Assembly (NCBI GenBank): GCA_900770835.1 | Contig: CAAGLQ010000100.1 | Span: forward strand, 1-15,637 | Source of the DNA: an uncultured Parabacteroides sp. | GTDB taxonomy: Bacteria; Bacteroidota; Bacteroidia; Bacteroidales; Tannerellaceae | Direction of reading: 5' to 3' | DNA length: 15,637 nt | Shown here: positions 8,832 to 15,637 of the stretch, in pieces | Numbering within the stretch: the stretch's first letter is position 1 | Layout: each line of letters begins with the position of its first letter | Position numbers and translations under genes: made by a program | Notes under the pieces: generated by a model | Told to the model about the DNA's origin: nothing | The model's database searches: none | The model's input: only the letters and a program-made list of their open reading frames with translations

Positions 8832-10141
8832 ATGATAAACAAGACCTGTCCCCAGCCCTCATTGTTCAGTTCGTTGGCAGACCAACTGAACCCCAAACAT
8901 CCCTTGTATCTGCTCGCCGACAAGATTGACTGGCAGCGTTTTGAAGCCTCCTTTTCTCCGTTATACAGTGCGGACAACGGGCGTCCTGCAAAGCCGATCC
9001 GTTTGATGTGCGGCCTTCTGATTCTCAAGCACGTGCGCAACCTGTCCGATGAGTCGGTGGTGGAGCAATGGAGCGAGAACGCTTATTACCAGTATTTTTG
9101 CGGGATGCTTGAATTCACGCCGTCCTTTCCCTGCAACGCGAGCGAGCTGGTGCATTTCCGCAAGCGTATCGGCGAGAAGGGCATGGAGCTGATTTTGTCG
9201 GAAAGCATCCGTGTCAACCAGGAAGGCGATGACTGTGACCATCACGGGACGGCGTTCATCGACTCCACCGTGCAGGAAAAGAACGTGACTTACCCCACGG
9301 ACGCGAAGTTGCATAAAAAGATTGTCCGCAAGGTGTTGTCCATCGTGAAGGCCCTGGGTCTTCCCTTGCGCCAGAGCTACACTTTCGTCCTCAAGAGGAT
9401 TTACCGGGACCAACGCTTCCGCGACCATCCGAAGAACCGCGTCAAGGCCTTGAAGGCTGACAGGCGGCTGCGCACCATTTTGCGGGAAGGCTTGTCAGGG
9501 AACTGAAACGCAACCTGGCGGGGAACCATGACTACGACGCCCTACTCAGCCTCTTTGAACGGGTGCTTTCACAGAAACGCTGTTCCCGGAAGAAGATCTA
9601 TTCCCTGCATGAGCCGGAGGTACAGTGCATCAGCAAGGGCAAGGAACATAAGAAGTACGAGTTCGGCAACAAGGTCTCAATCATCCGCTCAATGACCGGA
9701 ATAATCCTGGGTGCCAGGTCCTTCCGGAACGAATATGACGGGCATACCATTGAAGAGTCACTCTTGCAGGTGGAACGCATTACCGGGAAAAAGGTCAGGA
9801 GGCTGGCGGGAGACAGGGGCTACCGGGGAAAGAAAGAAGTCAACGGGACACAAATACTGATACCGGATACTCCCAATAAAAAAGACAGTTACCACGCACG
9901 AAGAAAGAAACACAGACTCTTCCGCAAGCGTGCAGGGATCGAACCTACTATCGCACATTTGAAATCAGACTTCCGCTTAGGACGCAACTTCTATAAAGGT
10001 GTGTTCGGAGATGCCGTGAATGCCCTTCTGGCTGCGGCGGCATACAACTTCAAAAGAGCCATGAGGCTCCTTTGGGCACTTGTCGAAAAAATCAGCGAGA
10101 CACTCTATTGGAAAAATGTCTCGCTGACATATACTTTTTAA
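8832..10141 (+). pseudogene. IS transposase (DUF772 N-terminus plus DDE domain), frameshifted
   Basis: A DDE transposase of about 435 residues that would cut and rejoin the element ends. The N-terminal part (from MINKTCPQPSLF) contains RPAKPIRLMCGLLILKHVRN and SELVHFRKRIGEKGMEL, the DUF772-type region. The first catalytic Asp is in TAFIDSTVQEKN, the second in AGDRGYRGKK and the Glu in RAGIEPTIAHLKSD, the last two in the second frame. The frame breaks near 9471-9482. Dropping two T from the ATTTT run restores an RTIAGRLVRELKRNL-like continuation, so a 2-base gain or 1-base loss occurred. The TTTT run is not a good slippery heptamer, so programmed shifting is unlikely. The ATG at 8832 is preferred over an in-frame TTG at 8799 because the leader contains the promoter and hairpin. 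Probably inactive. Confidence 0.85.
10092..10139 (+). terminator. Terminator hairpin inside the end of the transposase gene
   Basis: A perfect 11-base stem (TCAGCGAGACA at 10092-10102, TGTCTCGCTGA at 10117-10127) with a 14-base loop is followed at 10135-10139 by TTTTT, just before the stop codon and the right terminal repeat. It would end transposase transcription within the element. Confidence 0.65.
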
Positions 10142-10151
10142 GGGACGACTA
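10137..10151 (+). repeat. Right terminal inverted repeat of the IS
   Basis: TTTAAGGGACGACTA is the exact reverse complement of 8719-8733. The transposase stop codon (10139-10141) lies inside it. Confidence 0.9.
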
Positions 10152-12783
10152 TATACTATTCGCCAACAAAAATTGTATGCCGCTACCTCTAATGGTGTTT
10201 ATCATTTTGAAAATGACCGAGAACGATTCGAGCAATATGCCTATTTCCCAAATAACTGCCGAATCCAAACCCTGTTTGAAGATCATGAGGGTATCCTATG
10301 GGCAGGAACCTTTCATAAAGGACTCTATTATTGCGATCCTAATACAGGGAACAGAGGTAAACTCGCACTGAATGAAAACGAAATGAACAGAGATCTCACG
10401 ATCAATCATCTGTATGAGGATTCGGAGCATCAACTATGGATTGCCACAGGTAGTGGTTTACTCATTTATAACCGACAGCGTAAGTCCGCCGCAAAACTCA
10501 CGACCGATGATGGATTACCCAGCAATGTGATTTATCGGATAGAACAAGATCCTGCGGACAGTTGTATGTTATGGCTTAGCACAGCCAATGGGCTTGTATC
10601 CATCAACCGGACGAATCAAGCAATCATGATTTACAAAAGAGAACATGGCTTGCTTTCCAATCAGTTTAATTATAATTCTTCCCTACGTTCAGCGGATGGT
10701 AAACTCTATTTTGGCTGTTTGAAAGGTTTGATCAGTTTTTATCCGAATCAAATCAACATGTATGACCATCAACCCACCGTCTGTTTGACTACACTTGATT
10801 ATTTAGATCCGGATGAGAACGTGCAACGTCATGAGCCGATCACCTTCAAAAAGAGCATTGAACTGAAGCATGATCAATCGACTTTTACGATTGAATATAC
10901 CTCGTTCAGCTATCAGGCTCCCCACTTAACGCCTTATGCCTATCAATTGATTGGATTGGAGGAAAGCTGGCATCACACGGTTGGCCATACGCATGCGAGC
11001 TACAACAAGCTTCGCCCCGGAAACTATGTTTTCCAAGTTAAAGCCGCCAATCTATCGGGTACTTGGAGCCAAGCCCCCACCAGCATTCAAATAACGATTC
11101 TTCCCCCGTGGTGGCTTTCCACAACCGCTTTGTGCACGTATGCCTTTCTCTCCATCTGTTCGCTTTTACTATTGGGAAAATTCCTGCTCAATCGGAATAA
11201 ACAGAAGATACAACGCCAAATGAAAGCTTTTGAGCATGAGAAAGAGAAAGAACTATACCAATCTAAAATAGATTTCTTTCTGCACATAGCGCATGAGATC
11301 CGAACACCGCTCACATTAATCAAAGGGCCACTCGACAAAATGGCTAAAGATAACAGCCTCTCAGAAAATGCCCATAAACAGCTAAAGACGATTGACAAAA
11401 ATGCCAATTGGCTGTTAGACTTGGTGAATCAACTACTTGATTTTAAGAAGACCGAGATTAATGATTACAAATTGAGTTTCACGAATGAAGATGCCTACCT
11501 CCTTCTACAAGAAACGGTTGATCGTTTTAAGGATACAGCTGAACAGGCAAACTTGCGATTAGAGATTCATGCGCAAATGGATTCATGGGTAGCTTGTGTA
11601 GATCGGACAGCTTATATCAAGATGCTGAGCAATCTGTTGTCGAATGCTGTAAAATATGCCGAGCATTGGATTTGTGTCGAATGCTATGGTGAAAAAGAGC
11701 ATCTCATCATTGATTTCATGAATGATGGACAACCCATACCACCTGAACTAAAGGATAAGCTCTTTGAGCCTTTTTATAGAATCGCTTCATCTGCTCATAA
11801 ACCAGGCAGTGGATTAGGACTGCCATTAGCTCGATTCCTAACTGAGAAGCATGGGGGTACATTGACATTGGAAGAATCCAATGATGGGATTATCCTCTTT
11901 CGCCTCACCCTTCCCAATAGGCAAATGAATCCCAATCATACAGACATGAATCAGCCCCTTGAAATTGTGTCCAGACAAAATCTGGCCAATCCACCGATTA
12001 GCAAAAAGGATTGTCCCCATATTTTAGTGGTGGAAGATCATGCGGAAATGGCCCAATTCATTGCAGATGAACTGGCTTGTTCATATAATATAACGATAGC
12101 TTATAATGGGATAGAAGCGTTGGAATAGCTTAGAGCGCATAGCATTCAACTCATCATTAGCGATGTAATGATGCCAATCATGGATGGATTAACATTACTG
12201 AAAGAAAACTATCAGGAATGAGAATGATTTCAGCCATATACCCTTCATCCTTCTAACTGCTAAATGCACCGAACAAACCCATATCGAAGGATTGGAGTAT
12301 GGAGCAGATGCCTATTTTGAGAAGCCTTTCTCTATCCATCTATTGACGAAACAAGTAGCTAATTTGCTGGATTCCAGAAATAACATCAGGGATTATTATG
12401 CGCATTCACCCATGGTCAATCTAAAACTAATTGCCCATACCAAAGCCGATGAGCTCTTTTTGCAGCGAGTAGATGATATTATCCAAACCCACATCGCTGA
12501 TGAGAAACTTGATGTTGATATGATTGCGGCGAAGATGAACCTCAGTAGGCCAACGCTCTATAGAAAGATCAACGAGATCTCAGAGATGACTCCTAACGAA
12601 TGGATTAAGATAACAAGACTTCGTAAAGCCGCAGAACTGATCCTGCAAGGGGATTTAAGAATCTATGAAATAGCAGAAGCGGTCGGCTTTAATTCCCAAT
12701 CCTATTTCAGCCGTAGTTTCGCTAAACATTTCCACATGAGTCCCACTCAATATGCGAAAAGCAATAATGTCCAGGTAAAGTGA
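10152..12783 (+). pseudogene. Hybrid two-component regulator (HTCS), 5'-truncated with a stop and a frameshift
   Basis: HTCS proteins span the inner membrane, bind glycan fragments in the periplasm and activate polysaccharide loci. About 877 codons remain; full members have roughly 1300-1400. In order: the last part of the sensor propeller (LYAATSNGVYHFE, DHEGILWAGTFHKGLYYCD); a Y_Y_Y domain (YQLIGLEESWHHTVGHTHAS); a membrane helix near 11104-11180; a histidine kinase core with HIAHEIRTPL (His codon at 11292), NLLSNAVKYA and GSGLGLPLARF; a receiver (ILVVEDHAEM, SDVMMPIMDG, ILLTAK, FEKPF); and an AraC-type DNA-binding end (IAAKMNLSRPTLYRKI, IAEAVGFNSQSYFSRSFAKH). Lesions are the missing N-terminus at the IS, TAG at 12126-12128 within the receiver, and a frameshift near 12216-12227 beside a tandem GAATGA. 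The frame resumes as NDFSHIPFILLTAK. Not functional as one protein. Confidence 0.92.
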
Positions 12784-12784
12784 A

Positions 12785-12835
12785 AAGATCGGATGGCGCA
12801 ATGACGGAAAGCATCAACTTGCGGCATCCGATCTT
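12785..12835. terminator. Long hairpin between convergent regulator and GH127 genes
   Basis: AAGATCGGATG (12785-12795) pairs perfectly with CATCCGATCTT (12825-12835). After a G-G mismatch five more pairs (CGCAA with TTGCG) extend the stem, leaving a 17-base loop. It starts just after the regulator stop and lies 33 bases beyond the GH127 stop, so it could end transcription from both sides. No long T run follows, so intrinsic termination is likely but not certain. Confidence 0.6.
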
Positions 12836-12867
12836 CCATCGATATTACATGACCCAAAGAATGCCTA

Positions 12868-14970
12868 TTATTCTGAATATACTGGGAATGTGGTGAGACG
12901 CAGTGTTGTACTGCCATAGGGTACTAACTCTATCATGCGGCTCTCTGCCTCCTCGGGCACCACTTTCTTTGGCAATGCCGGTGTATAGCGATCCTCCTCT
13001 AATTCCCATCCCTTTACACCAACTACAGGTACCTCTATCGTCACAGGGCTATTCCCTAAATCAAACGGGAAGCCACTGACGCTGTTTTGTTTCACGTTGA
13101 TCAGGCTTAGGTTTCCTGCGTCAATCGCATAATTCCACTTACCGGCGGGTGTCATACTCCAGCTCTTGAACGCTGGGTTGCCGGAGAGTTTACCTGCCAG
13201 ATTCTCATAGATGGCTGTATCTTCCTCTCGATGCTCCGGAATAGGATAAGCATAAAGGATCGGGCCTCGTTCGATCGTGATTCCACCCTCTGAACTTGTA
13301 CAAATCTTGACTTTCATCGGCAGCTGAACGGTGTATGTCTCACCGGATTGCCATTCCTTACTGATTGTCTTGAATCCTGCCGGTTCCGCATCACACCACT
13401 CCGGGATTCGGTAGGTGAAATCCATGGCTTGCTTGTCTGAGATCTCTTTCCCATTCTTAAAGAAGTGGAACGTGAAATCAATCTTCTCCTCAAAAGGATA
13501 GGCTGTTTGCTCTTCAATGACCACCGTATTTCCATTAGGCAATGTATAGGTCACCTTGCTGGGGCCATAAAGGGTGGCCACCGGATAGCCCTGCTTGTCT
13601 TTCATCCACATACGAGCCGCATAATTGGGCAGATAACGGTGCAGGTTGCCTATGCAACACTCTGTCTCATGAATGGGACGGTAAGCCATCCACGTAAGTC
13701 CTCGCTTGAACTCATTGTGATTGGAATTGCCTGTCGCGATGAACTGGTTGGGGCAAGAGAAGTATTGCATGGTTTTGAAATCTTTTGTGATCGCTCCAAG
13801 AGCCGCATTAAATATAGCCTTCTCGATGCGATCAGCCCATTTTACATGGCCTGTGGTGGAAAGGAAATAGCCGATCGTCCAGGTATAATCGCTAATGTCA
13901 CAAGTCTCATGGCTTGCCAACGCATCGTTCCCTGCCAAAGCCTCCGTGCTGGAGTTCACACCATCAGCAAGCATATTCGCCTGCTCCATTTTCTCATCAG
14001 CCTTCAATGCGGCTTGCAGATACTCCGGTTTACCCGTGTATGCGTAAAGCAGCATCGGAATCTTCATCAACTCATTCATGGTCACCCCGTGCATATGCAA
14101 CTCCGAATCATCCAAACAGTTGGATTGGGTCAACTCCGCTCCTTCTTGAGCCCAAGCCTCCTCAGCCATGGCTAATAATTTCGGATTCTTGGTAATCGCA
14201 TAGGTCCATAAAATACCTTCTACATTGACCACAAAACGATTACGTCCCATCTCCAAGACGGAATAGGAAAGATAATTCTTCTCCAATGCCGCAGGGATAC
14301 GCACATCTCCCGTCGCCTCATAGTAGGCTTTCAGCGCACGGAAGAATACGGCGAACGGCCAAGCCATAGATCCGGTTTCCGGACCAAGTCTTCCTTCTGG
14401 ACGATCGAACGAGTTTATCTTCAAACGCATCTCCGTGTCGTTCCTTCTTTTCAGCAAACGCGCTTGAGCCTTGGGATCTGCCGAGACTTCCGCCGAGAAG
14501 CGTTTATTGCTCTTCATTAAACTATCCACATCAGCCTCCGTATAAGGAGTACCTTTCTTTGCGGGTAGCGGATGATTAATGACCCAATCCACATTCTCTT
14601 GGGCAATCGATAATAGGTGCTGATCGTTGAGCAAGTAGCCCAATCTGGTCAATCCATCTACATAATAGGCGGTTTGCTCGTACCGCCACCAATCGGCTCC
14701 TCTGCTTTCGGAATCTCTTTCTAATTCTCCAACCCACAAGTCAGAGTCAAACGGATAAGACATCGCTTCGGGGTGACTGGTTAATCCGCTATCCTGTCTG
14801 ATCAACATCTCTTTCAACCATCCCTGAGGCTCAATCTCATCATGCAATCCTTCTCCAAATTTGGCGTAAGTCGCCAAGGGGACTTCATGAGCGGCTGTAT
14901 CGTTAACCTGTGTACAGGCCGTAGAAAACACAATTGCCGCATAGATCGGCATCATTAATAAGTGTCTCAT
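12868..14970 (-). CDS. GH127-type beta-L-arabinofuranosidase lipoprotein (DUF1680 fold)
   Basis: A 700-residue predicted glycoside hydrolase that would release terminal beta-L-arabinofuranose from plant glycans. The N-terminus MRHLLMMPIYAAIVFSTACT is a lipoprotein signal with the acylated Cys at residue 19, so the enzyme is membrane-anchored, facing the periplasm or surface. The body is an alpha/alpha-barrel (WWRYEQTAYYVDGLTRLGYL near 94-113) followed by beta-sandwich segments (IPEWCD, IERGPILYAYPI). In the studied member HypBA1 the active site uses Glu338, Cys340, Cys417 and Cys418 around zinc, with Cys417 as nucleophile. Here Glu355, Cys357 (ETCDIS), Cys438 and Cys439 (TECCIGN) match in order and spacing. 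Glu343 (STEALAG) is a candidate acid/base. It is the only intact gene of the decayed locus. The related GH146 family is an alternative. The ATG start is clear. Confidence 0.88.
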   Translation of the reverse strand: MRHLLMMPIYAAIVFSTACTQVNDTAAHEVPLATYAKFGEGLHDEIEPQGWLKEMLIRQDSGLTSHPEAMSYPFDSDLWVGELERDSESRGADWWRYEQTAYYVDGLTRLGYLLNDQHLLSIAQENVDWVINHPLPAKKGTPYTEADVDSLMKSNKRFSAEVSADPKAQARLLKRRNDTEMRLKINSFDRPEGRLGPETGSMAWPFAVFFRALKAYYEATGDVRIPAALEKNYLSYSVLEMGRNRFVVNVEGILWTYAITKNPKLLAMAEEAWAQEGAELTQSNCLDDSELHMHGVTMNELMKIPMLLYAYTGKPEYLQAALKADEKMEQANMLADGVNSSTEALAGNDALASHETCDISDYTWTIGYFLSTTGHVKWADRIEKAIFNAALGAITKDFKTMQYFSCPNQFIATGNSNHNEFKRGLTWMAYRPIHETECCIGNLHRYLPNYAARMWMKDKQGYPVATLYGPSKVTYTLPNGNTVVIEEQTAYPFEEKIDFTFHFFKNGKEISDKQAMDFTYRIPEWCDAEPAGFKTISKEWQSGETYTVQLPMKVKICTSSEGGITIERGPILYAYPIPEHREEDTAIYENLAGKLSGNPAFKSWSMTPAGKWNYAIDAGNLSLINVKQNSVSGFPFDLGNSPVTIEVPVVGVKGWELEEDRYTPALPKKVVPEEAESRMIELVPYGSTTLRLTTFPVYSE

Positions 14971-14982
14971 AACTGTTCGTAT

Positions 14983-15099
14983 TTAAGAATAAAATTCGCC
15001 GCTAAAATAGATGGTTTTAGGGAGGTGATATTTTTCATTCTGTTCCAAAAGTTGTTCTTTTTGTTTCTCATCTGCTTTTTTCATCCCTGCCATGGCCAT
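14983..15099 (-). CDS. 38-codon open frame just before the GH127 gene (leader or remnant)
   Basis: Reads from an ATG at 15099-15097 to TAA at 14985-14983, ending 12 bases before the GH127 ATG. The predicted peptide begins MAMAGMKKADEKQKEQLLEQ, a charged, probably helical stretch, and ends with HLPKTIYFSGEFYS. There is an in-frame TAA two codons upstream, so it is not an open continuation of a longer gene. It may be a small gene cotranscribed with GH127 or the tail of a lost gene at the island edge. No family is recognised and there is no clear ribosome binding site. Confidence 0.3.
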   Translation of the reverse strand: MAMAGMKKADEKQKEQLLEQNEKYHLPKTIYFSGEFYS

Positions 15100-15114
15100 T
15101 CTTTACAAGTTTTC

Positions 15115-15141
15115 CGAACAAAATAACTCATCCTTTGTTCG
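15115..15141. repeat. Short inverted repeat at the right island edge
   Basis: CGAACAAA (15115-15122) and TTTGTTCG (15134-15141) are perfect complements separated by 11 bases. The right arm overlaps the first bases of the right-hand direct repeat, so the palindrome spans the boundary between acquired and ancestral DNA. Confidence 0.5.
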
Positions 15142-15256
15142 CTAAACTGGCACATACACACTATTTGGATCGGGATCAGATCGGGACAGACACAGAAGTT
15201 ATCCATGGATCTGATAAAACAGATCTATATGCGTTGTTTCGATGGAAATTTTAAAG
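15135..15256 (+). repeat. Right copy of the 122-base direct repeat (orphan 3' end of the HHH gene)
   Basis: An orphan piece of the helix-hairpin-helix barrel gene: it translates as 39 residues ending RWKF and a stop, with only two amino-acid differences from the left copy (Asn to His, Leu to Phe). It has no start of its own and is preceded by unrelated DNA. It directly precedes the radical SAM gene and carries part of that gene's promoter. Confidence 0.93.
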
Positions 15257-15264
15257 TAGCTTTG
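15233..15264 (+). promoter_or_regulatory. Promoter of the radical SAM gene, partly inside the repeat
   Basis: GTTG (15233-15236), exactly 20 bases, then TAGCTTTG (15257-15264). The -7 element matches TAnnTTTG exactly and the spacing is ideal; the -33 element is one base off TTTG. At the aligned position the left repeat copy has a perfect TTTG. The -33 box lies inside the orphan coding sequence, so the ancestral promoter overlapped the end of the upstream gene. Confidence 0.55.
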
Positions 15265-15296
15265 CGGATGTAAAATCTAATTGAAACAGATAGCGT

Positions 15297-15637
15297 ATGT
15301 CAACCATACTTTATGATCAGATCGTTTTCGGGCCTATCCATAGTCGTCGGTTAGGTATCTCTTTGGGCATGAATTTATTGCCGACAGATGGAAAGATTTG
15401 CTCGTTTGATTGTCTCTATTGTGAGTGCGGTTTCAACAAGGATCGGAAGACCAATCACCGTATGCCAACTCGTGAGGAGGTGCGGGAAGCACTCAAAGAG
15501 CGGCTCACCCGAATGCAGGCAGAGGGCATAGCTCCTGATGTGATCACTTTTGCGGGGAATGGAGAACCCACTTTGCATCCCGATTTCGAGTCTATTATTG
15601 CGGACACAATCGCCACACGGGATGCAATCTTCCCCAA
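15297..15637 (+). CDS. Radical SAM protein, N-terminal part (cut by window edge)
   Basis: From the ATG at 15297 the frame is open to the window end, giving 113 codons. Residues about 35-42 read CSFDCLYC, the CX3CX2C motif that binds the [4Fe-4S] cluster used to cleave S-adenosylmethionine. The preceding IVFGPIHSRRLGISLGMNLL and the later TFAGNGEPTLHPDF (the GGE-like motif, here GNGEPT) fit a widespread group of small radical SAM proteins annotated only generally. The substrate is unknown. The promoter is 33-64 bases upstream, and the gene was probably the direct downstream neighbour of the helix-hairpin-helix gene before the island arrived. The C-terminus is outside the window. Confidence 0.88.
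   Translation, partial: MSTILYDQIVFGPIHSRRLGISLGMNLLPTDGKICSFDCLYCECGFNKDRKTNHRMPTREEVREALKERLTRMQAEGIAPDVITFAGNGEPTLHPDFESIIADTIATRDAIFP

Larger units (their letters stand above)
8719..10151 (+). mobile_element. IS5/IS1182-type insertion sequence with frameshifted transposase
   Basis: A 1433-base element bounded by 15-base terminal inverted repeats (TAGTCGTCCCTTAAA left; the complement at 10137-10151 right). If the outermost TA pairs are target bases, the element is 8721-10149. It encodes one transposase on the plus strand, now split by a frameshift. No convincing target duplication is seen beyond a possible TA: the flanks read TATT on the left and TATA on the right. The left flank is the interior of a susC-like gene and the right flank the interior of a divergent regulator gene, so the host DNA that once lay between is gone. 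Base composition is richer in G and C than the surrounding genes, consistent with a mobile origin. The family name is by resemblance of the transposase and is not certain. Confidence 0.9.

Noticed and set aside
8961..9428. 155-codon open frame antisense to the transposase
   Set aside because: Shadow of a GC-rich coding sequence; the plus-strand frame has clear transposase features.
9471..9482. Programmed -1 frameshifting in the transposase
   Set aside because: Codons ATT TTG preceded by C do not form a proper slippery heptamer, and no strong downstream structure was noticed; a plain indel explains it better.
13465..14175. 236-codon open frame antisense to the GH127 gene
   Set aside because: The minus-strand frame carries the conserved catalytic residues; the plus-strand frame shows no family features.

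Overview
The window looks like the chromosome of a member of the order Bacteroidales (Bacteroides or Parabacteroides type). It carries a SusC/SusD pair, a hybrid two-component regulator, a DUF4294 protein, and promoters matching the Bacteroides -7 consensus TAnnTTTG. The genus cannot be settled by reading alone.

Layout. Positions 1-335 (minus) are the start of nadA. A 571-base gene-free stretch follows, rich in DnaA-box-like words. Then come a TrmH/SpoU-type RNA methyltransferase (907-1437, plus) and a convergent DUF4294 protein (minus). Next is a two-gene plus-strand unit made of a small outer-membrane barrel protein and a 685-residue protein that joins a periplasmic helix-hairpin-helix region to a long predicted beta-barrel. 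At the far right a radical SAM gene begins (15297 onward, cut by the window end). These flanking genes all read intact.

Between them, from about 4995 to 15134, lies a roughly 10-kb block that looks inserted. It is bracketed by two direct copies (4873-4994 and 15135-15256, about 93 % identical) of the last 40 codons of the helix-hairpin-helix gene. The block is a polysaccharide utilization locus in decay. The susD-like gene has an in-frame TGA. The susC-like gene has a frameshift and has lost its 5' end. The hybrid two-component regulator has lost its 5' end and also carries a TAG stop and a frameshift. An IS5/IS1182-type insertion sequence (8719-10151) sits exactly where the 5' ends of the divergent susC and regulator genes are missing, which suggests an IS-associated deletion. 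The IS transposase is itself frameshifted. Only the GH127-type beta-L-arabinofuranosidase lipoprotein (12868-14970, minus) is intact, with its predicted zinc/cysteine active site complete.

Together, the locus would once have sensed, bound, imported and trimmed an arabinofuranose-containing glycan. As it stands it could make the hydrolase but probably not the importer or its regulator. No phage, CRISPR array, tRNA, rRNA or integrase gene was seen.
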